A stretch of 64,000 nucleotides of DNA from Bryum argenteum (lineage: Eukaryota > Streptophyta > Bryopsida > Bryales > Bryaceae): contig CM073325.1 in NCBI GenBank assembly GCA_037043015.1, positions 10,085,001-10,149,000 on the forward strand, given 5' to 3'. Both the position numbers and the translations under genes were made by a program. The notes beneath the pieces are model-generated. The model was not told the DNA's origin. It did not search any database and saw only the letters and a program-made list of their open reading frames with translations. Each line of letters begins with the position of its first letter. Within the stretch, counting starts at the first letter, position 1. Shown piece after piece: positions 24,148 through 36,541 of the stretch.

Positions 24148-25440
24148 CCTAATCACAACACACCACCAAACTTCTTCCGTCTAGTATTTAAACCTTGCGT
24201 CCCCAGCTGCCACACGATAAGACGAGTTAACATAACACTACAATGAACACAAATCTTACTGAAAGTTGCAAGACAAACCCGATGATGGCAAAACCGTCTC
24301 AACAAATATCTCCAAAATGCTCTTGGACAAGACAACATAAACATTCCAGTATGCAAAACCTCGTATATTCTTGAAAAAGCATCACAAGCACATACTCTTG
24401 ATCCAAAGTAAACAGAACTCCTTAAAGAAGATAAACACTAACACTCGCACACACAGAGCTTAGAAAATTCAAACGAAGCTCGTCACTATCTTCGAAGAAT
24501 TGCAGCTAATAAATCCTTCACAAATTCGCCCTACAACCTCAATGAAGTGGGGGAAAACCTTAGCACGCAAAGCGCTCACCAACTCTCAAAAAATCATCCA
24601 GCGTAGAAAACAGAGACTCCTCATATCGATTGAGGTAAGGAGGAAACTCAGCTACTGTCGAACATAGTAAAAATAAAGAGAGCGACAAAGAGCATACATT
24701 ACCTTAGCATTTGCTGATGATTTCCCGCTAGACTCTGCCCTCCGTTAAATTCTAAAAGCAACTGCCAACGCCACATTCCAGTAAGCATTGACCTCGTGTA
24801 CTCTTAAAAAAACGTCACGGTCACATATTCTTAATCCTCAGTGCAAAGAAAATCAGCACTACTACTCGCACACAGGAAAATAAACCGATGTTCGTCTTTC
24901 CCTCCGAAGACTTGCAGAATAACGCACGAGAAACCTAACGACGCTGAAACTCTCAAAAAGTTCGCCAACTCTCAAAAAGCCACCCACCGCAGAAAACAAA
25001 CATCTAATTCTTCAACTCAGACAATGAGGGAATACACTGGGGGAGCTAGCCACTATCTTAAATTGAAAGAACGGACAGACCGAAACAGAGCTTACATCAC
25101 CTAAGCATCCGATTAAAAAACATCACGATCATATATTCTTGATCCTAGGTAAGAAAAAATCCTCACACGACCATCCCCACTCTTATAAAAATCAAACAAA
25201 GCTCATCATTCTTTCCAAAGCCATGGAGCTACTAAAACCATAACAAAAACGGCCTACAACCTCAAAGTAAGCAGGAATAAACCTAAGGAAGCTAAACCTC
25301 GCACCTTCTCAACAAAGTCATCCACCGCAGAAAAGATAACTTACTTACTTCAATTCAGTCAATGAGCAGATTCGGCTACTGACGAGAGCGAAACAGAGCA
25401 TGCATTACCTTAGCATTTGCTGTTGTGTTTCCCGCGCTAG
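24148..25440 (-). repeat. SMC1 leader made of three diverged tandem copies
   Basis: Three copies of a 300-400-bp unit lie head to tail. Shared landmarks are a CACAT/ATTCTTGATCC-like start, an ACTCGCACACA stretch, CTACAACCTCAA, CTCTCAAAAA with GCAGAAAA, and an end containing ACCTTAGCAT. On the minus strand each end reads CTTAG or CTAAG followed by GTAATG or GTGATG, a usable splice donor (donors at 24702, 25100 and 25408). A matching acceptor, GATTAG, lies 15 bases before the SMC1 ATG (exon start 24148). The array therefore probably encodes alternative non-coding first exons plus a leader intron. Confidence 0.6.
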
Positions 25441-26339
25441 AGTCCGCTAAAATTGGCCGTTTCTTAGATTCTGAAAGCCACAAAAATGCTGCAAAATGCT
25501 TAGGGGAGGAGGATGACCAGAATCGATTACAAAATGCTTGTGATTCGGAAGTGGTCGTTGATGTTGTTGCCGCGAACAGCGTCGCGGCCTGCTGCTTGCG
25601 CGGGAGAGGAGAGCGATGAATGCGACTGGTGAGACCAAAAATGTCCCTGGAGAGTTTGATATCTTCACTAAATGATGATCCTGTGATCTACTAAATGTGT
25701 AGATTCGAGAGGGTGGGAAAGGACAGTTGCTGGTCAATTGTATGTATTTTTTGATCAGCAGTGAGATGGCCTAGTTTTGGAAGTAAAGCTATTTTTGACA
25801 TAACATTATAAAACAAGGATAGTAGAATTTTTAACTATGTTAATCAAGTGGAAGTACAAGAACAATATTGTAAATAATTTTTTTGGAGATAGGGTTGTCA
25901 ATGATTTTCATGACTTTTTGTGTATTAGAGCATTAAAACATAAGGGACGTTCATGTTGCCTTATTTGAATTTTACAACTAATATTTCAGTCAAGGAGTTG
26001 AAGTATGACAAACAATTCCATACCAACTCTTGGGTCTTCAACTTTGAGCTCCCACATCACAGGCTTTAATAGAGTTATTCAAGTTATTCTTGAAGTGGTA
26101 TTCACCTTCTCACATCCCAAAGAATAGCCTTGTATGTAAGCTGGATACAATTTGCAAAAGCCTGATTCACTCACCTGTAAAACATTTGTCAAAAAAGGGG
26201 TAAACCCAACTCCTTGACTCCAATATTGGTTGTTAAGGTAAAGCTCACATGAAGAAAAATGTAATGGACGTGGGAAGGTTATCTGTATAAATTTTTGAGA
26301 AGTGGGATGGTCACATGTATCAATGAATATGACGTTTCA
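25441..26339. other. Upstream spacer of SMC1 and repeat-rich flank
   Basis: A GC-richer stretch to about 25620 may be promoter of SMC1. The remainder is AT-rich with no gene, RNA or ordered repeat that I can identify. Confidence 0.4.
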
Positions 26340-26593
26340 TATAACCGGCTTGCAATGGTAACACATGCCAAACGTTTGAAAACCCTAAAACAAAAGTTGC
26401 CTTCACTAAAACACATGCCATTTATTCATAATTTACTGTGAGGGTTTGAAAATTTATTACATAAACTAGACTTGATTTTGACCCAATCCAAGTGATTTTG
26501 TCCAAAATAAATCTGGAAGAAGAAGATATGGCTCTTCAAAGTATATGCCCTTCATCCAAGATGTCGTCTTGCAGCACTAGGGGCGTTTAGGGA
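26340..26593. mobile_element. Right end of a TTAA-family element
   Basis: It contains the same block as positions 1-260 (AACCGGCTTGCAATGG, ACATGCC, a GAAGATATGGCTCTTC stretch and a GTCGTCTTGC remnant of the subterminal hairpin) and ends GGGCGTTTAGGGA followed by TTAA at 26594-26597. No left terminus is found. Confidence 0.6.
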
Positions 26594-26842
26594 TTAACTA
26601 ACAAGAGATATTGGGCCACAGAATGAACAAAATATCCTTCTCATGTGATTGGTTTAATTCCTGAATTCAAGAATTGAACCAATAAAAAGACAAGAATTAT
26701 TGACCCTGTTTAGTCCCATGTACGGCTTGATTTTACATGTAAGATGTCCCTAAATGTTCAAGTACCATTACCTTGTGGTGATGGTGGAACCAAAATGTTC
26801 ATATCTTTCTTTAACCCCAAAGCTCTAAAAACTACATCTTAA

Positions 26843-27269
26843 CCCCTAAACGCCCAAGGGAGGGTAAAGCTCCTAACAGTTGGTAATAATTATGATTTTT
26901 TCAAAACTGCGTAAAAACGAATAAAAGATGAAAATGGAAAATCCAACCGTAGGATCTTCTTTGGAGCATGGCAATTAGTATGTCTGTCAAGTTGCATGCC
27001 ATTTGGAGGTATGGATTTCAAGATCCATGCAAAAAAGGGGTGAAGATCACACCACCAAAACTTTCATGAAAAATCTCTTTCGCCCACTCTCACAAATTGA
27101 GGATCAAGCTTTTTACTATTTATCCAAGGAGGGAGTAGAGTAAATCCACCGAGGAGTTGAGCAAAAAAAACGGCGGATGAAAAATCGATGGTATGAAAGC
27201 GGGGCTGTGCACCAAAGACGGAGCCTTACATCCAGAATGTCGAAAAACGACACTGTGGGCGCTTAAGGG
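26843..27269. mobile_element. Short complete TTAA-flanked element, 427 bp
   Basis: TTAA at 26839-26842 precedes CCCCTAAACGCCCA, and TGGGCGCTTAAGGG precedes TTAA at 27270-27273. The right end holds the family's hairpin (GTCGAAAAACGACAC). Its interior differs from the ~970-bp copies, so it is a deletion or MITE-sized derivative of the same family. Confidence 0.7.
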
Positions 27270-27273
27270 TTAA

Positions 27274-27534
27274 AGAATAAACAATGTAGCAAGCCAATAC
27301 CAGTGTATGCACGATGTGGACATAAGTACCTTACATTTATACTCACGTGTCAAACCTCAAAAGAGTTTTACATTATGTGAAAGACAAATATGTATGATAT
27401 AAAATTTGTGCAATTTAATTTATCAATAAATTTTAAAAAAAAAACATCGACTATTAACTTCAAAAGAATACTCTTCCACATATTTATCACAACCTTTGTG
27501 TCAATAAGTTTCTCTCATTCAGGCTGATGTAAAA
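27274..27534. other. AT-rich spacer
   Basis: No feature other than the SINE's left target-site duplication CTATGCAAT at 27535-27543, which follows it. Confidence 0.4.
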
Positions 27535-27543
27535 CTATGCAAT

Positions 27544-28431
27544 GAGGAGGTCCTGGATTCTATTTCCCATACCAGCGTGGTGTTCACCACCATAATCCAC
27601 CTAACCATGGTGGGGTCTTTCAACCTTGTTGTATGGGTACCTCAAAGCCCTTTCAGGAATACTATGTCAAGTATCTTCAAGGTAGAAACTAGTGTAATTA
27701 CAGTGTCCACCCTCGAAAAGAGGAAGTAGTATTGTCCCAATTTCCCGTTGTCCGATGGGCATCAGGATATTAAAGTAGAGGAACCCATAGTCGATAAGTT
27801 AAGGCGATTTGCATAGTAGAAGTTGTATTACTCATGGGGAGAAATTTTTCTCGTGTAAGGAAATAAGGTTTAGGTAGAATGCACATTTTTCCAATTTTTT
27901 TTTCTCAAAATTGAAATTACTACAAATTAAAAAGGTGAAAAGTTGATCCGGACTAGTTACCAATATGTAGCTTCACCTGTAACTGATAACTATGAGACTA
28001 GTTCACAAACACAAATTCACTAATTCCTGTGATGGAAACTGATGTAATTGAGCTAATTACATAACTAATAGTTGATACCATCGTTCAGTATAGGCCGGTC
28101 ATGCTTAAAGCCGAGCACAAGGCTAACAATAACCAAGGAGTCCGAAGTTGGAAAACCAGCACACCATGGCACCTAATTTTGCTGCTTAATTTAGTGCAGC
28201 CATTCTAAACCAGGAAGCCACCATGCACAATCTCAGAAAGTTGCCATGATTTTCACTGTTTGCCAAAACCAAATGTCGACAATTGGTCAATAAGACCATG
28301 GCAATTGGAGAGTCTACAACTTGGGCATGGGGACCATATCGACTATGGGTTCCTCTACCATAGCATTATAAACAGACACTTCATTCACGCAGGCCCCTTA
28401 GAAAGGGACCCGAGTTTCTATCTACCTAGAG
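27544..28431 (+). mobile_element. 5'-truncated SINE split by a 588-bp MITE
   Basis: The SINE body starts at GAGGAGGTCCTGG (box-B region GGATTCTATTTCCC) and ends AGTTTCTATCTACCTA. CTATGCAAT at 27535-27543 is repeated at 28432-28440 as the target-site duplication. Removing the inserted element at 27773-28360 and one TA restores about 298 bp collinear with the full copy at 34722-35078. Confidence 0.8.
27773..28360. mobile_element. 588-bp MITE-like element inside a SINE
   Basis: The left end has GTAGAGGAACCCATAGTC and the right end its exact reverse complement, GACTATGGGTTCCTCTAC (the match extends to about 22 bp). TA lies outside each end (27771-27772 and 28361-28362). The SINE at 34722-35078 has GATATTAGCATTATGAAC at this point with a single TA. 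The terminal two bases of the arms differ. No transposase is present. Confidence 0.85.
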
Positions 28432-28440
28432 CTATGCAAT

Positions 28441-28513
28441 TTCAACATTAGTAAGCTGCACATAGGTTCGTCTAGTCTACCTTTGATGTGACCCTTTCCC
28501 GCTGCTGCTGTTG
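28441..28513. promoter_or_regulatory. Immediate upstream region of the SET-domain gene
   Basis: A short leader directly after the SINE. Because the SINE and MITE sit within about 75 bases of the start codon, promoter elements of this gene may lie inside or beyond the transposons. Confidence 0.3.
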
Positions 28514-29725
28514 ATGGATTCGGAGGTAGTCGATGGGCCTGTCCCCGACCTGTATGAAGTCTTCTCCACTCCTTACACGGGAGAGGATGTTGCTCGAGGT
28601 CAGTCTCCTTTTCGAGCTTCTCAGCTTCCAGCTTCTCTTTTTGCTGTTAACTGCTGCATTGTTCAGGAGTTAGGGCAAAAACGAGTATCGAAAGAGGCGC
28701 GCTTGTGGAGGTCGCGCACTGCATTCGCATACCGAAGAACGAGTATGCGCATCATTTAAGGTAGCGAAACCGGACTTTAACTATGGATAATTTCTGAGAA
28801 TGCGGTGTGGTCAATTGAAGAGGATACCGTGTGATCAAATTTTAGGGAATACAGAGTGATAAGTTTTAGAGAATACAGAGTGATAAGTTTTAGAGAATAC
28901 AGAGTGATATGATTTAGAGGATAGGGTATGATCTATATCCGAGGATGCGGTCAGGAGAGTGATCAACCTTACGAGGTTTTCTGTGTTCAATTTGAGAGGA
29001 TGAGTTCAGTGGAATGATCAGCTTTAAAGAATTAGTAAGTGATCAATCTCAGCGGATGCTGTCATGAGTGATAATTTTTAGAGGGTCTCTGAGTGATCAG
29101 TTTTAGAGGATACAGTTGTTAGAGTGATCAATTTTCAAGGATTTCTGGGTGATAGAGAGGATGTGGTCATAAGAGTGATCAATTTCAGAGAATGCAGTCA
29201 CTAGAGTGTTAAATCTTAGAGAATATCTGTGTGATCAACTATAGACAACACGATCATCAGAGTAATCAATGTTAAAGGATTCCTGTGTGAACAAGGTAGA
29301 GGAATATATTGTGATACATTTTAGAGGATGAGGTCATATGAGGGTGAGGACCTAATGGTAATCAGTAAATGACTCAAGAGGGGTGCGATTGATGTTGCAG
29401 GTATAGTGTGCTAGAGCATTACCTCTACGTTGGCCGAAATGGCGATATGCTGATGGCGTTAGGTGTAGGATCACTGTTCAACCATAGCCAGCAACCGAAT
29501 CTCAATTACAGTATTGACCACGACCAGCTCGTCATCAGGTACCGTGCAGCGCGGGCCATTGCAGCGCACGAGGAACTGACCATCACCTATGGTAGCAGTA
29601 GCAAGCTATGGTTTGAGGACAAGACCGTGGATGCCACAAAGAATAACATGTTGCATGAGTACATGGATGACGAGAACGTATTTCTTGGAGGTCTGCAAGT
29701 CGACGATGGCAAATCTAAGGCATAG
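28514..29725 (+). CDS. Small stand-alone SET-domain protein
   Basis: Three exons (28514-28598, 28667-28760, 29401-29725) join in phase to give 167 aa. The protein is essentially one SET domain. GVRAKTSIERGALVEVAHC is the N-terminal strand, GVGSLFNHSQQPN holds the cofactor-binding NHS-x2-PN motif, and EELTITYG holds the catalytic tyrosine. No pre-SET, post-SET or other domain is present. SET proteins transfer methyl groups to lysine; the substrate here is unknown and could be a histone or a non-histone protein. The start is ATG 28514, since the upstream in-frame codon is TTG. Its last intron is 640 bp of degenerate tandem repeat. Confidence 0.8.
28761..29400 (+). repeat. Degenerate tandem repeat filling a SET-gene intron
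   Basis: The intron consists of variants of a roughly 24-30-bp unit containing AGAGTGATCA, TTTTAGAG and GGATAC. Two 24-bp units at 28847-28894 are identical and a third starts at 28895. Units decay towards the 3' end of the intron. The ends have a GT donor and a TTGCAG acceptor, so the array lies cleanly within the intron. Confidence 0.75.
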
Positions 29726-30916
29726 TCTGGACATGTAATGAAAAGGACCATGTGGTCTAAGCCTCTGGCAAGGTTGCAGAATGTTTTGAGTGATTGTTGA
29801 GAACTCTGTAAGAGCGTGAGTTGATGATATAGTACCTATCTTTCATAATCAGATTGATGCACAAGGAGATGCAGGCAGGTTCGGCATTCCAGCAGTTGAT
29901 TGATCCACAATGTCCTACCTGCTTACATGGCCTCGAGCGGTGCAGCATTGAACTGCCCTCGCATTCCTGCAGCAGCTTAAGACACAGCAGAGCCTTCCTA
30001 CTTTTTAAAACATGTGAAAATCAACGACTTGAGAAAATCAATACGGTGTTCAATGAAATAAACTCTATCATGAGGAAGGAGAGCTCTCATCTCCTGCAGT
30101 ATCTCAGCACCAGAATGAAATCCTCGTCATTCGTGAGGTGAACCTTCGCTTCGAAAACAGGATCGGACGGTCCTTGGAGTACACAATTCATTCACGGTAA
30201 CTGAATCCTCAGTCCCAGTGAGTAGCACAGATACTTTCTCCAGAATATGAAAGAGCGAGTCTCGCTTCTCCAGGAAAATTACGTAGCGCAGGCGGGGATT
30301 AGGAGCCTGAGAGATTGCTTGAGGTCGGCCACGGGCACACGGCGGACGAATAGGATTCACCAACGAGGTGACACCAACGAGCTTCCCCGTCTTCCTCGGC
30401 GTCCTGCATTGAATTCCGACATCGCTACAACCTCAATCCTCGTACTAGCTCAACTGTGAACCAATTACACTCCGTTGTAGAAATTTTCTCTTGCTTCTGG
30501 TGGTTCCGTAAATCGTGCCAGGTGTACCAAACATCCCAATCATCTAGGTTTTGGGTACCGTAAGAGCTTCGGGCGTGAATGAAGAGTCTTTTCACAGGGC
30601 TCACGCAGTGTGTCCGGGTGGGGTACCGTGCTATCAGATCGCAAAGTTTCGCTTCGGCGACTTGTAGCCAAGCCGCACACGGCAAAGCGACTGGAGTGAG
30701 CTTTCTTCTGTTGTGAGGATTCCACGTTCTCGTGGAAGTTTGAAAGTTCGCCACTTGTCTGTTTCATAGATTTGCTCTTGCGTTGACCTAAATTATTTTT
30801 TATAAGCATTTGAGCGTGGGATTTAGTTGAAGAATTTCCCTGCGTGCTTGTTGAATTTGTTCCTTTCCGTGAGTGGCGTGAGTTAGTGCCGGTCACAACT
30901 GCTCGCTCTTGCAATC
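29726..30916. other. Intergenic region
   Basis: The 3' flank of the SET gene and the upstream region of the small membrane protein. Frames of 60-125 codons occur on both strands, but none has a recognisable domain or a splice-consistent extension. No repeat is seen. Confidence 0.4.
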
Positions 30917-31499
30917 ATGTATCGCCGCCCTCGCCTTCCTCTGCCGCTTGTCGCTGGCGCTATGGGGTGAGTTTCAGTACCCTTCACTCATCCTCTCCTC
31001 GCTTCATCCTATTAGGGTTGCATCCTTTCTTCCCTCTGCATTCGTTCGTAGGAGCCCACTCTTTCTCTCGTCACTCCGCCAGCAATTTTGTCCACTCTAC
31101 ACTGTCTCTGTAGAGTTGCTTTTGCTCGCGATCGTCGCCAACTAGTATGGATTCTGTGGGCTATCCGCTTTCCATTGATTTGTGAATTGCGTCTGCATGT
31201 TGCGATCGGCAATGTATGGGTCAAGCTCCTCTTCGTTGTCGTCAACAAATGCTACCATCTGTTGTCGACAGTCTGTTCTCATCGTGCGAATTGTTTTAGT
31301 ACACTTTTCAAAAACGGATGATTGTAAATGATTACACCTTTGCAGGATTGGTATCATGTCCGGAAGCTTCATCTTCCGTCCCGCCCTGGAGGAATACTGG
31401 TCTCAACATCCAGCTGGTGAAGGTACCGATGCACCTGTTGCAGCTCAGTCTTCTCAGCCTACCTCATCAACAGAAGCAGCGGCTACGGTGAAGACATAG
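30917..31499 (+). CDS. 67-aa single-pass membrane protein of unknown function
   Basis: Two exons (30917-30966 and 31346-31499) join in phase: ATG GG/G ATT. The protein starts MYRRPRLPLPLVAGAMG and continues IGIMSGSFIFRPALEEYW, giving one hydrophobic segment at about residues 8-29 preceded by Arg residues. A Ser/Ala/Gln-rich tail follows, ending VKT. The pattern resembles small organelle membrane proteins, but I cannot name a family. Splice sites are good (GG/GTGAGT and TTTGCAG/G). Confidence 0.6.
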
Positions 31500-31557
31500 A
31501 CATACGATGGAGGTCCAGATACTCGTATTGCTCCCTCTATGGTGAGTGGTGAGAGTA

Positions 31558-31602
31558 ATTACACTCGATTGGAAGCGGCTTACACTCGATTGGAAGCGGC
31601 TT
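31558..31602 (+). repeat. 21-bp direct repeat, two copies
   Basis: TACACTCGATTGGAAGCGGC occurs twice in immediate succession in the presumed 3' UTR of the small membrane protein gene; a third, partial start (TTTCACCC) follows. Confidence 0.7.
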
Positions 31603-32084
31603 TCACCCGGCATTACCGACTGATGAGCCTGTTGATGAATGCGTCAAGCACGTGGAATTAGGAGGTCTTGTTGTAGAAACGACAATGGAGAATATGTGCA
31701 AGGAATGCATGAGCCGTAAAGCAAGCTGCTGGTTAGAGATTGAGTGGGTTAGGGCTGGAAAAGTTGCAGAGTCGGTAGATTATACCGGTTGTAACCACCT
31801 TGAGGGGGAATCGCCATTTTTGTATTCACTTTTTTCTTGGTCTTTTAGTATCATGTCCCATGACATCCCAATGTCGGCAACCAACCTCGCTCTTTGCGAT
31901 TCGAGTGACTCTTGCCCAGTAACTGTGCTCTTGGTGCCGAAGCAGTTTCGGAACGGCCTTTATCTTGATGATTGCCCAAGACTTGCTCTGTGGACTCTAA
32001 TGCAGGAAGGGTCAGTGTGTGGATTGCGTGCTGGAGTGAGGGTGGTGGTGAGCATATAGCAGAAGCTGCGAAAGGGAGGGCAAG
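31603..32084. other. Spacer
   Basis: A 135-codon frame occurs at 31652-32059 but it has no recognisable domain. It could be an upstream exon of the next gene. No repeat is seen. Confidence 0.3.
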
Positions 32085-33059
32085 ATGTCGTCAAGCCCCG
32101 AGTGGGAAATGATCGGGGGTTTTCCATGTTGTGGTTGCGCCACGAATGCAGCGCAACTACCGAGCGAGCTAGGGCCAGGTTGGCCCGCGGCGTGCAGCCA
32201 TTTGTATGTGAAGAAACCTGCTCATTTGAAGGGCATCTTCGACGTCTCCATTAGCGAGGCGATTTCCACGGGTACCCCGGAGGATTGTGAAAGACCTCAG
32301 GGCGTGCGCGTTATGCGCGGTGGCCCGATGACAATTGTAATCCATCCCACGCCGCCTTGGCCCAAAAATGAGAACCCTCGCTCTGGACAGTCTGGGCCGG
32401 CCTTCGCCAGCCTCGCCGATGAACGCGCCGCGGACGATTTGGGCGTGCTCTTGATGGGCCAGCACCAGTCTCGTGCCAATTCTCCTACCGCTTGGAAGAG
32501 GCGAAGCGTGCCCAAGGGTCGCCGCTGCAGGTACCCATCCTCGACATCTCCCGTTTCGCTTATGACTCGACTGGATCCTACACCTCAATCACGCGTTTAA
32601 TGTGTTTGGCAGAGCCTCATCAGCAGAAAGTCGAGCTCGCAGGAATTGCCCCATGCAGTCTGTCACTGTAAGCTTCTGTTATGAGCTAATTTCCTACTGT
32701 CTGGCGTTTGTATCCAGCCCGCGCCACTGTATCCTTTGATGCAAATTTCGTCGAAGGAGGCATTGCTACATTTCGGCACGGGCGTTATCTATGGGAGCTT
32801 ACACAGCGTAGGTGTTGAATACCGACAGGAAAATGCACGCTCTACATAAGTAGGTCAATCTTGCATGAAGATCTTCGTTGGAGTGGATTCCTTTACACTG
32901 AGAAGCAGGCCACTTATCTACTTGCAGGTGAAAATGCCCAGCAGAGCTTTCGAGGTGGACATCAAATTGGAAAAGATGTTGAAGGACTCCGCGGCGAGCA
33001 CCCCGAAGCTGCAGGCCAGTAATACCTGCAGGCTCGGCCCGTCTGACGATGATGAGTAA
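32085..33059 (+). CDS. Unrecognised three-exon gene
   Basis: Exons 32085-32530, 32613-32667 and 32928-33059 join in phase with good GT-AG sites to give 210 aa from MSSSPEWEMIGGF to an acidic SDDDE end. The first exon is GC-rich with Cys, Pro and Gly clusters (GGFPCCGCATN, GPGWPAACSHLY). The tail has VDIKLEKMLKDSAASTPK. No domain is recognised. A GTAAGT overlaps the stop region (GA/GTAAGTAA), so the gene could continue. The opposite strand is also open over part of exon 1, which is expected from the high GC. Confidence 0.45.
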
Positions 33060-34706
<1,647 letters not shown>

Positions 34707-34721
34707 GAAGGGGATGGAGGC

Positions 34722-35078
34722 ACCACACGCCTTGGCTTGGTGGTTAGGGCTTAGGCCTCCAATGAGGAGGTCGTGGGTTCTATTCCCCATGCCGGCGTGG
34801 TGCTCACCACTATAGTCCACCCAATTATTGTGGGGGGCCCTTGGACCTTGTTGTGTGGGTACCTCAAAGGCCTTTGGGGGGATGCTATGTTAAGTATCTT
34901 CAAGGCACTTGTAACTAGCTAGAAACTAGCGTAGTTATATTGCCCACCCACCCTCGAAAGGGGGAAGTAGTATTGTTCTGATTTCCCCTTGTCCGGTGGC
35001 CATCGGGATATTAGCATTATGAACGGACACTTCATTCACGCCGGCTCCTTAGAAAGGGACCAAAGTTTCTATCTATCT
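34722..35078 (+). mobile_element. Full-length tRNA-derived SINE, 357 bp
   Basis: The head is tRNA-like: a box-A-like TTGGTGGTTAGGGCTTAGG near 34737 and a box-B-like GTGGGTTCTATTCCCC near 34774. The body contains TTGTGTGGGTACCTCAAAGG and CCACCCTCGAAAGGGGG, and the 3' end is AGTTTCTATCTATCT. An imperfect 15-bp duplication flanks it: GAAGGGGATGGAGGC (34707-34721) and GAAAGGGATGGAAGC (35079-35093). It is the reference copy for three other SINEs in the window. Confidence 0.85.
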
Positions 35079-35093
35079 GAAAGGGATGGAAGC

Positions 35094-35934
35094 TTCCTTG
35101 TCTCATCTACAACTTCTCCCCTTTGAGGTTCATGGATAATGATCTCATCTAATAATGATCTCATCCACTTGGTAGTGTGCTTAGTAGCTGTTGTTTTGTA
35201 CGAGATTATGTGAAAATTTGTAAGTGTAGGTTCTTGTAGAGTACTACGGTAGTGTGAGAATCTTTTAGAGAAACCAATGATTTTATCTTACTATGAGATT
35301 TAGAGGTCCAAGCATTCAATGGAAATAGGCACTTCAAATATTTAAGTAATTTTCATTGGGCAATTGACTTCAAGCAAGCATTATGATTTTATACTATATT
35401 TATAATGTATCCTTTCTTCCATATACATTGCACAATATTGTTACAAACCATTCTCCTAAGTAAACAATCATAGAATGATTTGCAAGTTTCTTAATAATTT
35501 GTGAGGCATGCCACAGGTGAAGGTACACAAGTTATTCTCACATCATGAAGTGAATCGAAAAGAAGGTTATCTCCATTTGGAGCTCCTTGTCTAACCTTTA
35601 GATGTCTAAGCTCTTTTGGGTTACTCAAAGCCTCTAGAAAATTAGAAAATTAATTGTATATAAAAAATAAGAAGATAGGTAAGGAAACTAACTAAGAGGC
35701 AAGAGTGTCTCAAAACCACAATACATGGTGAATTCTTGGACAGTAAATTAAACTTCGGAGCCCAACGAGCACCAAAAAGTGAAAGAGACTTGGTCGAAGA
35801 AGGACCAAGTTGATGTTTTAAGACATTTGAGAAAGTGCTCAAGAATGCATGCTCTCTCAAATACATGTTTTTTTTTGAGTTTCCATCAAGCCGATTTGCA
35901 TTCACAATTTATTACATACAACATATGATTCATG
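35094..35934. other. AT-rich intergenic region
   Basis: No gene, RNA or ordered repeat that I can support. Confidence 0.4.
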
Positions 35935-36507
35935 TGGACACTAGTATGTCCACGTGGCGTTGCCACACCCACTTGAATACTTTGACCATGCCCTTCTTGA
36001 TTTTTGCTAAATCTAAAATTAAGTATTTTTTGTAGTTTTTTGTGATTTGGTGGCCATGATTACTTAGAAATTCAATATCTTAGGATCTGTTGACCCAATC
36101 TGCAATTTGATTTTTGCGCCCACCTCTACAAGCAAACATGCTTCCAACGACACCTCATGCTGTCCAATCCGACCGGTAGTGCCTGAGATGAGAATGTCAC
36201 AAAACAAAACATTCAAGACATAAATAAAGTTCTAGCTCTTTTATAATAATAGAATATAAGTGTGCCCTTTGCGGCGTTGCCACATCGACTTTAATACTTT
36301 GACTGTTTTGATCTTTTTATTCTGCTAATCTAAATTAGGCCATTTTTGTAATTTCTTGGTGATTAGGGGGCCATAGATACCTGTAAATTCAACATCCTCA
36401 AATCTGTTGACTTGTTTTGCGATCCAATTTTTGACAATTCTACAAAAAAACCTGCTTCCAACAACACCTTACGGCCAATCCGACTGGCGGCCCCCTCGAG
36501 ATCATAA

Positions 36508-36541
<34 letters not shown>

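Noticed and set aside
32169-32588. 139-codon frame on the minus strand
   Set aside because: It mirrors the GC-rich first exon on the plus strand, which has consistent splicing; the minus frame has no partner exons or domain.
34730-34795. Possible tRNA gene
   Set aside because: Box-A and box-B-like motifs are present, but no cloverleaf can be drawn; the sequence is the head of a SINE.
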